Source: Thiorhodovibrio sp. | Lineage (GTDB): Bacteria; Pseudomonadota; Gammaproteobacteria; Chromatiales; Chromatiaceae | Length of the DNA stretch: 17,795 bases | NCBI GenBank assembly: GCA_007128075.1 | Contig: SKYD01000254.1 | Span: forward strand, 1-17,795 | Reading direction: 5' to 3' | Shown here: positions 1 through 6,930 of the stretch, piece after piece | Layout: each line of letters opens with the position of its first letter | Numbering within the stretch: the stretch's first letter is position 1 | The notes under the pieces: generated by a model | Databases searched by the model: none | What the model was told of the DNA's origin: nothing | Seen by the model: the letters and a program-made list of their open reading frames with translations, nothing else | Position numbers and translations under genes: made by a program

Positions 1-155
1 CCGATGCCGCGACCCTGGCGCAAGCGGTGGTCGCTTGGCTGCAAGACCCGGCAAAGCGAGCGCGTATTGGTGCCAATGGTCAGCGCATGGTCTCCGCCCA
101 TCGTGGTGTCACCCAGCGGCTCCTTGCTGAGTTGGCACCGTTGATGGCGGAATGA
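1..155 (+). CDS. waaA: 3-deoxy-D-manno-octulosonic acid transferase, C-terminal end (partial)
   Basis: Only the last 50 codons are present, read in frame from base 3 to the TGA at 153-155. The product would add Kdo from CMP-Kdo to lipid A at the inner face of the inner membrane. The visible tail has the shape of the end of a GT-B glycosyltransferase: a helix ending in AVVAWLQDP, then RARIGANGQRMV, then a closing helix rich in leucine and alanine. WaaA/KdtA proteins typically end this way, with a G-x-N-G segment followed by a 'G.T.R.L' helix. The stop overlaps the start of the next gene by four bases (ATGA at 152-155), so the two are probably translationally coupled. With only the tail visible, another GT-B family member such as LpxB or a general glycosyltransferase cannot be fully excluded. 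Confidence 0.6.
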   Translation, partial: DAATLAQAVVAWLQDPAKRARIGANGQRMVSAHRGVTQRLLAELAPLMAE

Positions 156-1468
156 TCGCAGATCAAATTGTCGTGATCGGCGGCGGTAGTGCAGCATTGT
201 GTGCAGCAATTGCCGCCCGTCGTGCTGGCGCTCGCGTGACTCTGATCGAACGCGCCCCACAGACACTGCGTGGGGGCAATACACGCCATGCCCGCAATTT
301 TCGGCTACAACATCCACCAAATTGTGATTTTTCCGATGGTGACTATTCAGCCCAAGAATTTGCTGATGATCTGTCGCGGGCAACGCAAGGCAGCGGGAAT
401 CCTGAGTTGACAGCGCGTCTGATTACTGAATCAGCGCAGTTGCCCGCCTGGCTGCATTCCGTCGGTGTGCGTTTACAAACTCGCCGTCAGGGGCGGCTGC
501 CAGTGTCGCGCAAAACCGCATTTTTGCTCGGTGGCGGCAAGGCATTGATCAACGCACTCTATGGCTATGCCGCTGGCATCGGGGTCAACATTGAATATGA
601 CTGCACCGCCGCGCAGCTTCATTTACACAAAAACAGGGTAACTGCGATCACGCTCAATCAGCACCACCGCCAGCGCATCGTGCAGCCGCAAGCACTGATC
701 TTGGCATCAGGTGGGGCGCAGGCCAATCGATCCTGGCTGGCGCAGCATTGGGGTGAGCGGGCAGATGGATTGATCAACCGTGGCACGCCCTATGCACAAG
801 GTGAACTGTTGCTGGCGTTGCTTGCTGCTGGTGCTCAGGCAGTTGGCGACCCGCAGCGCGCCTATCTGGTGGCAGTTGATGCGCGTTCGCCGCCCGATGA
901 TGGCGGCATTATTACCCGCATCCGCGCAATGCCCGAGGGCATCGTGGTCAACCGCGATGGCGAGCGGTTTCACGATGAGAGCGCGGACAGTGGCTCCACC
1001 CGCTATGCACTTTGGGGGCGTTTGGTGGCGGACTGTCCAGGTCAAATCGCTTATTTGCTGCTCGATTCTCGCGGAATCTGTTTAGCACCGCCGACGCTTT
1101 ATCCGCCGCTGACTGCACCAACGATGAGTGACTTAGCCGCACAACTGGCGTTGCCAGTGGCGGCGGTCGAGCGCAGCCTTATGACCGACCATGCCGCTGC
1201 CCATCATCCACTGCCGTTGTCCACGCCCCCCTTTGCTGCGTATCCAATTCGCCCTGGTATCACCTTTACCTATCATGGGCTTGCGGTCGATACTGACACC
1301 CGAGTACGATTGACATCTGGTCAAGTCATCGACAATCTGTTTGCTGCTGGTACCATCATGGCCCCCAATCTGTGCCCACAGGGTTATCTCTCTGGGCTGA
1401 TGCTCAGTATCAGTCTGGTGTTTGGACGATTGGCAGGGGAAGCGGCGGCAGGCTATGTCAACACCTGA
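152..1468 (+). CDS. tcuA: TcuA-like FAD-dependent dehydrogenase (flavoprotein half of a split CobZ?)
   Basis: A 438-residue flavoprotein of the fumarate reductase/succinate dehydrogenase flavoprotein superfamily. The N-terminus has a dinucleotide-binding fold with the glycine motif IGGGSAAL (about residues 9-16) and an acidic end to the second strand (LIER). The motif RGGNTRHARNFR (about 40-51) is the signature I associate with TcuA and CobZ. The C-terminal end keeps the FAD-binding segment LFAAGTIM followed by a glycine-rich YLSGLML stretch. In Salmonella, TcuA oxidises tricarballylate together with the electron-transfer protein TcuB. In Rhodobacter, the fused homologue CobZ makes precorrin-3B in cobalamin synthesis. 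Here the gene is followed by tcuB and then cobK, with no transporter or LysR-type regulator in sight, so the cobalamin role is the better inference. The start ATG overlaps the waaA stop. Confidence 0.85.
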   Translation: MIADQIVVIGGGSAALCAAIAARRAGARVTLIERAPQTLRGGNTRHARNFRLQHPPNCDFSDGDYSAQEFADDLSRATQGSGNPELTARLITESAQLPAWLHSVGVRLQTRRQGRLPVSRKTAFLLGGGKALINALYGYAAGIGVNIEYDCTAAQLHLHKNRVTAITLNQHHRQRIVQPQALILASGGAQANRSWLAQHWGERADGLINRGTPYAQGELLLALLAAGAQAVGDPQRAYLVAVDARSPPDDGGIITRIRAMPEGIVVNRDGERFHDESADSGSTRYALWGRLVADCPGQIAYLLLDSRGICLAPPTLYPPLTAPTMSDLAAQLALPVAAVERSLMTDHAAAHHPLPLSTPPFAAYPIRPGITFTYHGLAVDTDTRVRLTSGQVIDNLFAAGTIMAPNLCPQGYLSGLMLSISLVFGRLAGEAAAGYVNT

Positions 1469-2549
1469 AATTGATGTCGATGCCGAGGCACGGCGCGTGC
1501 TGCATCTGTGCAATATCTGCGGCTATTGCAATGGCTATTGTGTGGTATTCGATGCGGCTGCCCGTCATCCGCTGTTGACGGCTAACGAAGTGACCTGGCT
1601 GGCGCAGCTATGCCATGGCTGTGGCAATTGTCTTTATGCCTGTCAGTACGCCCCGCCGCATCCGTTCGCGGTCAATGTGCCGCAGAGCTTGGCACAGCGA
1701 CGCTGGCAGGATTATCAACAACGCATCTGGCCGCGGGCAGCAGCAGGGCTGTTGATTGAGGCGGAGGCGGTGACACGATTGGCGTTGCAGATTGGCATCG
1801 GGCTGGCAGTGCTCTGTGCGATTATTGTGCTACCGTGGGCGACGCTCTGGGCACCAGCACACGCCCCTGGTGATTTTTATCGCGTGGTGCCGCTCTCGAC
1901 CATGACCGCCCTCGGTGGTCTGAGCTTGAGCTGGGCGGTGCTGGTGCTGATGATGAGTTGGTGGCGTTTCTGGCGGCAGATTGCCGCAACCCCGCTTTCG
2001 TGGTGTGCGATGCGCCAGCTCATTGGCGAGATCATCAGCCTGCGCCAGTTGAGCGGCGGCGGGGTTGGCTGTCATCCACCTGATGATCGGCGATTAGCTG
2101 CCAAGCGTGGACTGCATCAATTGCTACTGTTTGGGATGGTGCTGTGTGTGGCGGCGACACTCAGCGCGGCACTGTTGCATCATGGATTAGGCCAACTGGC
2201 ACCTTACGGGTTAGTGAGCTGGCCAGTGGTGCTGGGGACGCTCGGTGGTGGGGCGATCTTGGTGGCTGGCAGTGGCTTGTTGTGGCTCAAACAACACACC
2301 GATCCCGATCTGGTCATCGCCCCAATGCAGGCGGCTGATCGGGCGTTGTTGCGCTTGTTGCTGGTGACTGCCGGCACCGGGCTGGCACTGCTGATTAGTC
2401 GGGCAACGCCAGCCATGGGGCTGCTGTTGGTGGTGCATCTGGGAAGCGTCACAGCTTTGTTTTTATTGTTACCCTATAGCAAATTTGTCCATGTCGGTTA
2501 TCGGGTGCTGGCGTTGTTGCGGCACGCAATACAAGCAAAAATCCAATGA
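1455..2549 (+). CDS. tcuB: TcuB/CobZ C-terminal-like membrane protein with two 4Fe-4S clusters
   Basis: 364 residues from the ATG at 1455. An earlier in-frame start at 1422 would lie deeper inside tcuA. Starting at 1455 puts the first cysteine cluster about 18 residues in, as expected for TcuB, and leaves a 14-base overlap with tcuA. Cluster 1 is C19-x2-C22-x2-C25-x3-C29 and cluster 2 is C53-x2-C56-x2-C59-x3-C63, followed by the family motif QYAPPHPF. The remainder is five or six hydrophobic helices, with a PYSKFVH motif near the end. The protein should sit in the inner membrane and carry electrons to or from the TcuA-like flavoprotein. In Rhodobacter CobZ this half is described as carrying Fe-S clusters and heme, but I cannot assign heme ligands here. 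Cobalamin function is inferred from cobK directly downstream (ATGA overlap). Confidence 0.85.
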   Translation: MSTPEIDVDAEARRVLHLCNICGYCNGYCVVFDAAARHPLLTANEVTWLAQLCHGCGNCLYACQYAPPHPFAVNVPQSLAQRRWQDYQQRIWPRAAAGLLIEAEAVTRLALQIGIGLAVLCAIIVLPWATLWAPAHAPGDFYRVVPLSTMTALGGLSLSWAVLVLMMSWWRFWRQIAATPLSWCAMRQLIGEIISLRQLSGGGVGCHPPDDRRLAAKRGLHQLLLFGMVLCVAATLSAALLHHGLGQLAPYGLVSWPVVLGTLGGGAILVAGSGLLWLKQHTDPDLVIAPMQAADRALLRLLLVTAGTGLALLISRATPAMGLLLVVHLGSVTALFLLLPYSKFVHVGYRVLALLRHAIQAKIQ

Positions 2550-3295
2550 AACCATCCATTTTAATTTTAGGGGGCGCCAGCGAAGGCTATGCCCTTGCTG
2601 ATGTCCTCGCCGCTGATGCCCGTTGGCAGTTAATCAATTCACTGGCTGGACGCACGGGCATTCCGCGTCTGCCGCCAGGTGAGATCCGCATGGGCGGCTT
2701 TGGTGGCGTGGCAGGGCTGGTGGGGTTTCTGCGCCAGCGCGCAATTGACGCGGTGATTGATGCCACCCATCCTTTTGCAGACACCATGGGCTGGAATGCA
2801 GCGCAGGCCTGTGAACAGGCTCAGGTGCCACTGTTGCGGCTAGAACGCCCGGCCTGGGAGCCAGAGCCAGGGGATCAGTGGAGCTTGGTTGATGATTGGA
2901 ACCAAGCCATCCACCAGCTTGAGCAGCAGCAGGCGCGGCGGGTGTTGCTGGCGCTGGGTCGCCAAGAAATTGCCGCCTTTGCCGGCTTAGATCAGATATG
3001 GTTTTTATTGCGCATGGTGATGCCGCTCCAGCCGCTGCCGCCCTTTGCCGCCGCTGAGGTGTTGCTTGAACGCGGTCCTTTTGATCTTGCCCACGAGCGC
3101 ACCCTATTGGCACAACAGGCAATTGATACCATCGTGTGTCGCAACAGCGGCGGCACTGCAACCTCAGCCAAGCTCATTGCCGCACGCGAACAGGGGATTC
3201 GGGTGATTTTGCGCCGTCGTCCTGTGCGTCCGCAGGTGCCAACAGTTGCCCGCCTTGATGAGGCAGTGCGCTGGTTGGAACGGATCGAGCACTAA
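2546..3295 (+). CDS. cobK: Precorrin-6A reductase
   Basis: 249 residues, the usual size for CobK/CbiJ. The enzyme reduces precorrin-6A to dihydro-precorrin-6 with NADPH in the aerobic corrin pathway. Family motifs appear in order: ILGGASEG at the N-terminus (usually a GGT-x-E form, here A instead of T), SLAGRTG, then MGGFGGVAGL, VIDATHPFA (about residues 69-77), LLRLERPAWEP, ALGRQEIAAF and, near the end, RNSGGTATSAKLIAARE. These are the conserved substrate- and cofactor-binding regions of the family. The start codon overlaps the tcuB stop (2546-2549), so translation is probably coupled. The start has no obvious strong ribosome site of its own, consistent with re-initiation. No other cob gene is visible in the window. 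Confidence 0.93.
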   Translation: MKPSILILGGASEGYALADVLAADARWQLINSLAGRTGIPRLPPGEIRMGGFGGVAGLVGFLRQRAIDAVIDATHPFADTMGWNAAQACEQAQVPLLRLERPAWEPEPGDQWSLVDDWNQAIHQLEQQQARRVLLALGRQEIAAFAGLDQIWFLLRMVMPLQPLPPFAAAEVLLERGPFDLAHERTLLAQQAIDTIVCRNSGGTATSAKLIAAREQGIRVILRRRPVRPQVPTVARLDEAVRWLERIEH

Positions 3296-3299
3296 ATTT

Positions 3300-4826
3300 A
3301 TGACCAGCCAAGCAACGACACTCAAATTATTGATTCTCGCCGCTGAGTCAAAGCAGGCAGAAAGCATTTTTTCCGCGCTGCAACAGGCGTTGTTGCCGGT
3401 GCGCGGTTCTTTTACCCAGCATCCCAAAAAACTCGAACGGGTGCGCCAATGCGATCTGATTATTGCCGCGATCAGTGCCGAGCTGTCGGCTGATCTCACC
3501 GCTGAGTATTATTCAAAACTTGAGCCAGCGATTCCACTGTTGGTGATTGCCGATGAGCAACAAGACCCCCAGCCGCTGATTCGGCTGTTGCGGGCAGGTG
3601 GCGGCGGCTTGCTCACTCCGGGCGATACCGCAGGGCTGGTGCGGATGGTGCATCTGCATTGGCAAACCCTGCGCTTGACTTTGCAAAACGAGGAATTGCG
3701 GGCGCGGCTGAAAAAAAGTGAACGGCGGCTGCGACAGTTGTTGCGGGCGGCGGATCCACAGCTCCAGCAAGAGGAATTACAAAAACGCCAACAGGCCACC
3801 AGCGAGGCCTATCGCTCGCTGTTTGGTGGTGGGGATGGTCAGCCGCTTGGGGCGGAGATGCTCGACCTGTTGGCACCCGAATACCGTGATGCCGTCAAAT
3901 CGCTGCTTGGTGATGGGGGGGATGCGCCACCTGCCGCGCCAGCAGCCGCTTCCCCCAATGTTGGCGGTCGCGTTGCCGCCCCTGCGCCACAATCCGAGCC
4001 AGTGCCAGATAACAGCCCACTGACGCTGGATGCTGACAGCACGCCGCAGTTAGAACAGGAAGATCAGGCGACCTTCACCGACAGTCAGTTGGTCAATCAG
4101 ATTGAGCATGCGCTAGACAATGACCAGCTCAAGCTGGTGTATCAGCCAGTGGTGAGTCTGCGCGGTGACAGCCAGGAGCCATACAGCGTGTTGTTGCGGA
4201 TGCTGGATGAAAATCGTGAATTTCGTCCGGCTGATGATCTGCTCGACCCCGCCGACCGCGCTGGCAAGATGCCTGCGATTGACCATTGGGTGATTGAACA
4301 TGCCCTGGCATCACTCGCCGAGCGGCGGCAGCAGGGGCATAAGGCGCATCTCTATGTCAGCTTATCCAGCCAAACCCTGGCAGATAGCCAATTATTGGTG
4401 TGGATTTGCGACCAGCTACGGGCTTATAACATTCGCGGCCATTGGATTAGCTTCCAACTCAAAGAAGACAGCGTGCGCAGCGATCCCGAGGCGGTGACTG
4501 GCTTTGTCGATGGGCTGCATCAGATCAAAAGCCGCATCATCATCTCGCATTTTGGGCTGCATCCTGATTCAGAACTGCTGTTGCAGCAACTGGCGATTGA
4601 TCTGATCAAGCTCGCCCCGCGACTGACGCTCAATCTGGGGGCTGATGCTCTGAAACAAGAACGAGTGAAAACGCTGATCGCCAGTGCGCAACTGCATGGC
4701 ACACGCACCATTGCCGGTTCGATTGAAGATGAGCTATCTTTAGCCACCGTGTGGACCGCAGGTGCCGATTATGTGCAAGGCAATTTGATTGCCCGTCCCA
4801 CGCCAGGCTTTGAATTAGCCATCTAG
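3300..4826 (+). CDS. FimX-like protein: degenerate receiver domain plus degenerate EAL domain, no GGDEF
   Basis: 508 residues from the ATG at 3300, four bases after cobK. A longer reading frame from 3246 would sit inside cobK and is less likely. Residues about 8-120 resemble a receiver fold (LKLLILAAES start, DLIIAAIS strand) but lack the acidic pocket. A charged helix, a short PAS-like remnant (LLDLLAPEYRDAV) and a Pro/Ala-rich linker (about 200-240) follow. The C-terminal 240 residues are an EAL fold starting at LKLVYQPVVSL. Catalytic signatures are lost: the EAL position is S296-V297-L298, the DDFG position reads S416-H417-F418-G419, and K437 is followed by L-A instead of an acidic residue. 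It should therefore bind c-di-GMP or a protein partner rather than hydrolyse c-di-GMP. Pseudomonas and Xanthomonas FimX, which control type IV pili, share this EAL style but also have PAS and GGDEF domains. Confidence 0.8.
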   Translation: MTSQATTLKLLILAAESKQAESIFSALQQALLPVRGSFTQHPKKLERVRQCDLIIAAISAELSADLTAEYYSKLEPAIPLLVIADEQQDPQPLIRLLRAGGGGLLTPGDTAGLVRMVHLHWQTLRLTLQNEELRARLKKSERRLRQLLRAADPQLQQEELQKRQQATSEAYRSLFGGGDGQPLGAEMLDLLAPEYRDAVKSLLGDGGDAPPAAPAAASPNVGGRVAAPAPQSEPVPDNSPLTLDADSTPQLEQEDQATFTDSQLVNQIEHALDNDQLKLVYQPVVSLRGDSQEPYSVLLRMLDENREFRPADDLLDPADRAGKMPAIDHWVIEHALASLAERRQQGHKAHLYVSLSSQTLADSQLLVWICDQLRAYNIRGHWISFQLKEDSVRSDPEAVTGFVDGLHQIKSRIIISHFGLHPDSELLLQQLAIDLIKLAPRLTLNLGADALKQERVKTLIASAQLHGTRTIAGSIEDELSLATVWTAGADYVQGNLIARPTPGFELAI

Positions 4827-4846
4827 TGGATGCTGTCCAGCCCGAC

Positions 4847-4889
4847 TTATTCACAAGTTATTCACAGGGTTATCCACAGGTTATCCACA
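4847..4889 (+). repeat. Four tandem DnaA boxes
   Basis: The boxes are TTATTCACA at 4847-4855, TTATTCACA at 4858-4866, TTATCCACA at 4870-4878 and TTATCCACA at 4881-4889. The last two equal the strong consensus box; the first two differ by one base. Start-to-start distances are 11, 12 and 11 bases, about one helical turn, so bound DnaA would stack on one face of the helix. Confidence 0.85.
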
Positions 4890-4946
4890 GGCATTTTTCG
4901 CCGTTAAAACTTAATAAAACAAATGCTTAGGTTTCTGTGTACGAAG

Positions 4947-4955
4947 TTATCCACA
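4947..4955 (+). promoter_or_regulatory. Fifth DnaA box (consensus), next to the unwinding element
   Basis: An exact TTATCCACA in the same orientation as the other four. It starts 66 bases after the fourth box, six times 11 bases, and so is roughly in helical phase with it. The GCCC spacer at 4956-4959 separates it from the trio repeats. Confidence 0.8.
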
Positions 4956-4959
4956 GCCC

Positions 4960-4971
4960 CTACTACTACTA
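4960..4971 (+). repeat. Four DnaA-trio repeats (CTA x4)
   Basis: CTACTACTACTA begins five bases after the end of the fifth DnaA box. In Bacillus subtilis the trio element next to the last DnaA box reads CTA-like triplets on the same strand, where DnaA loads onto the single strand. The repeat could be a chance microsatellite, but its exact position and orientation argue for function. Confidence 0.6.
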
Positions 4972-5030
4972 GGTATAAATATGATTTTTTTTAAGAGTGA
5001 AGAAAAGAGCTTAATAATGAGAATCAAAAG
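4972..5030. other. AT-rich tract, candidate DNA unwinding element and lptE leader
   Basis: By hand count 14 of these 59 bases are G or C, far below the surrounding genes. It includes an 8-base T run. TATAAA at 4974-4979 could serve as a -10 element for lptE-holA, but no good -35 sits at normal spacing (position 4951-4956 is CCACAG). Confidence 0.5.
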
Positions 5031-5048
5031 CATTTCGTGGATTTTACA

Positions 5049-5549
5049 ATGCGTCTGATTTTTTGCATTTTTGTGTTTTCGTTTTTGTTTGGCTGTGGTT
5101 TTCAATTGCGTGGAACGGCGGGTTTGCCCGCTGCGTTGACTCCGCTGTATGTGGAATCTCAAACCACTTTTGGCACGCTTTTGACGCAGCGTGTAAGAAA
5201 TGCGCAGCCGACACAAATTGTTGAAAATCCTGCCCAAGCGCGGTTAATCGTGCGCATCCTTGCCCAACAACGCCAGTCGCGGGTGGTTGCGGTGGATCGC
5301 GCTGGCAAAGCATTGGCGTATGAACTCAGTTATCATGTGCGCTTTGCTGCCCACCGCGCCACCGGCGAGCCGGTGCTGGACGAACAAACCCTGGTTGCCA
5401 GCCGTAGCCTTGATGAGGACCCTGAGATGGCAGTTTTAGGCAAGCAACTCGAACAAGAGTTGATCTATCAAGAGCTGCTCGACGAGCTTGCCGAGCGGCT
5501 GCTGTGGCGGTTGCAAACCATTGCTGAACACAACAATGAAGCCACTTGA
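5049..5549 (+). CDS. lptE: LPS-assembly lipoprotein LptE
   Basis: 166 residues from the ATG at 5049; an in-frame GTG at 5037 is possible but would add residues ahead of a clean signal peptide. The N-terminus is a lipoprotein signal: MRLIF, a hydrophobic stretch, then a lipobox-like LFG-C with the acylated cysteine at residue 16. It is followed at once by GFQLRG, the hallmark of LptE (GCGF-x-LRG). LptE plugs the LptD barrel in the outer membrane and helps insert lipopolysaccharide. The protein is somewhat shorter than the Escherichia coli one (about 190 residues). The 3' end overlaps holA by 14 bases, the classical lptE-holA pairing. The upstream leuS gene found in many gammaproteobacteria is absent, and the gap before lptE holds the DnaA-box cluster instead. 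Confidence 0.9.
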   Translation: MRLIFCIFVFSFLFGCGFQLRGTAGLPAALTPLYVESQTTFGTLLTQRVRNAQPTQIVENPAQARLIVRILAQQRQSRVVAVDRAGKALAYELSYHVRFAAHRATGEPVLDEQTLVASRSLDEDPEMAVLGKQLEQELIYQELLDELAERLLWRLQTIAEHNNEAT

Positions 5550-6561
5550 TCCCACCCAACTCAACAAGCAGCTCAAATCCTCGCTGGCACCGGTGTATCT
5601 GATTTTTGGCGATGAGCCGCTGCAATTAGGCGAGGCGCTGGCGGCGGTGCGTGCCACTGCCCGCGCCAAGGGCTATCACGAGCGGCAGTATCTGGAGCAA
5701 AGCAAAGATTTTAATTGGCAGCAGTTGGCATCGGAGAGCGGGGCGCAGTCGCTGTTTAGCCAGCGGCGGCTGTTGGAATTGCGCCTGACCACCGACAGCA
5801 TTGGCCGCGAGGGGGCGGATACCCTGCGCCACTATTGCAGCAAGCACAATCCTGATGTGCTGTTGCTGATTGGGGCGCCGCTGCTGGGCTGGAAAGACCT
5901 TAAAACCAAATGGATGCAGGCGTTGGCACAAGTCGGGGTGATTGTGCAGGTGCGCAAGCTGCAAGGACGCGCCCTGGTGCCGTGGCTTGAGCAGCGGCTG
6001 CGCGCCCGCGGCTTTGTGCCCAGCGCCGAGGTTGCGCCCTTGCTGGCCGAGCGGGTCGAGGGCAATCTGCTGGCAGCAGATCAGGAAATCACCAAACTCA
6101 GCCTGTTGCGTGATCCAGGCCCCTTGGATGTCGAGGGCTTGCTGGCGGCGGTGACCGACAGTGCGCGCTTTGATATCTTTGATCTAAGCACCGCCGCGCT
6201 GGCGGGAGATCGCGCCCGCGTTGTTCGGGTGTTGGCGGGGTTAGCCGCTGAAGGGGTGGCGACCTCGCTGGTGCTGTGGGTGCTGGCGCGTGAGATCCGA
6301 CTGCTGGCGGCGGTGGCCTTTGCACAACGCCATCGCCAAGACCTCAATGGGGTTTTTACTGCCCATCAGGTGTGGGAGTCGCGCCGACCCCAGGTGTTGG
6401 CGGCGGTCAAACGCTATTCGTTGCAGCGGCTATGGCAGCTATTAACGGACTGCGCCACCGTCGATCTGGCGATTAAGGGTCGGGCGAGCGGCGATCCATG
6501 GAGCCTGTTGGCGCGCATTGCTGATCAGTTGGCGCGAGGTGTGGCACCACTAAAGCATTAA
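5536..6561 (+). CDS. holA: DNA polymerase III subunit delta
   Basis: 341 residues, almost the same length as E. coli HolA (343). Delta is the clamp-loader subunit that opens the beta clamp. The start at 5536 (MKPLDPTQLNKQLK) matches the family N-terminus. It is followed by LAPVYLIFGDEPLQLGEA, the typical first strand-and-loop of delta, including the G-D-E-P motif. The SLFSQRRLLELRL segment near residue 80 is the beta-clamp interaction region. Later parts show the helical middle (EGNLLAADQEITKLSLL) and the C-terminal collar domain (LVLWVLAREIRLL, ending with DLAIKGRASGDPWSLLARI). It overlaps lptE by 14 bases. An operon with lptE means a DnaA-box region lies directly upstream of a replication gene. 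Confidence 0.95.
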   Translation: MKPLDPTQLNKQLKSSLAPVYLIFGDEPLQLGEALAAVRATARAKGYHERQYLEQSKDFNWQQLASESGAQSLFSQRRLLELRLTTDSIGREGADTLRHYCSKHNPDVLLLIGAPLLGWKDLKTKWMQALAQVGVIVQVRKLQGRALVPWLEQRLRARGFVPSAEVAPLLAERVEGNLLAADQEITKLSLLRDPGPLDVEGLLAAVTDSARFDIFDLSTAALAGDRARVVRVLAGLAAEGVATSLVLWVLAREIRLLAAVAFAQRHRQDLNGVFTAHQVWESRRPQVLAAVKRYSLQRLWQLLTDCATVDLAIKGRASGDPWSLLARIADQLARGVAPLKH

Positions 6562-6573
6562 AAGGATACACAA

Positions 6574-6930
6574 ATGCAAGTTTTAATTGTCGATGATGAT
6601 CCGCTTTCCGCTGAATTGGTCACTGCGGTGGTGGTTGCCGGCGGCCATGAGCCAGTGGTTGCCGAGAATGCACTCGATGCCAGCGAACAGTTGGCAGCAA
6701 ATCCACAGATTAGGCTGATTATTAGCGATATGAATATGCCGCTGGTCAGTGGCATTGATTTATTCCGCGATCTCAAACAGCAAGGCTCGACCCGTCCGTT
6801 TATTCTGCTCACAGGAGATGATCCCGACGCGCTGCTTGCCGAAGAGCCGGGGCTGGATGCCTGTTTAATCAAAGACTTTGATCTTGATGAGACGCTGTTG
6901 CCGCTAATTGAGCAGGTGTTGGCATCGTGA
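6574..6930 (+). CDS. Single-domain response regulator (CheY-like)
   Basis: 118 residues forming one receiver domain with no output domain. The phosphoacceptor pocket is complete: an acidic triplet DDD at residues 7-9, phosphoacceptor D52 in IISDMNMP, a threonine in FILLTGDD and a lysine in CLIKDFD. An AAGGA ribosome site lies about 8 bases before the ATG. The gene follows holA after 12 bases, so it may be read through from the lptE-holA promoter. Its last codons overlap the GTG start of the CheW-like gene (GTGA at 6927-6930). The pair therefore looks like a CheV (CheW plus receiver) split into two proteins, in the reverse domain order. Partner kinases could be the hybrid kinases nearby or a CheA outside the window. 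Confidence 0.88.
   Translation: MQVLIVDDDPLSAELVTAVVVAGGHEPVVAENALDASEQLAANPQIRLIISDMNMPLVSGIDLFRDLKQQGSTRPFILLTGDDPDALLAEEPGLDACLIKDFDLDETLLPLIEQVLAS

Larger units (their letters stand above)
4827..5048. other. Candidate replication origin (DnaA boxes, DnaA trios, AT-rich element) in the gap upstream of lptE
   Basis: This 222-base gap has no gene. It contains five DnaA boxes, all reading 5'-3' on the + strand, then a GC spacer, four CTA trios and a long AT-rich tract. This order (box, short GC spacer, trios, AT-rich) matches the basal origin unwinding element described for Bacillus and proposed to be widespread. No Dam site (GATC) and no dnaA, mnmG or rpmH gene is visible. Flanking genes point the same way on both sides, which neither supports nor excludes an origin. 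The alternatives are a DnaA-titration site, or DnaA control of lptE-holA. The sequence pattern is directly visible, but origin activity is inference. Confidence 0.6.

Noticed and set aside
152..2549. Tricarballylate catabolism operon (tcuRABC)
   Set aside because: No transporter or LysR-type regulator is next to the pair. cobK overlaps tcuB instead, so the cobalamin reading is preferred.
2634..3161. Open frame of 175 codons on the - strand opposite cobK
   Set aside because: The + strand encodes all CobK motifs. The antisense translation is rich in Ala, Arg and Pro, as expected for a shadow frame.
4870..4980. Plasmid-type iteron origin
   Set aside because: The repeats match the DnaA consensus itself. 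No rep gene is nearby, and the flanking genes (lptE, holA, waaA) are chromosomal core genes.
4981..5000. Rho-independent terminator at the T run
   Set aside because: There is no GC-rich hairpin before the T run; the preceding bases are CTA trios and AT-rich DNA.
5022..5035. IHF binding site near the origin candidate
   Set aside because: AATCAA is present, but the TTR half is not at the right distance, so the consensus is not met.
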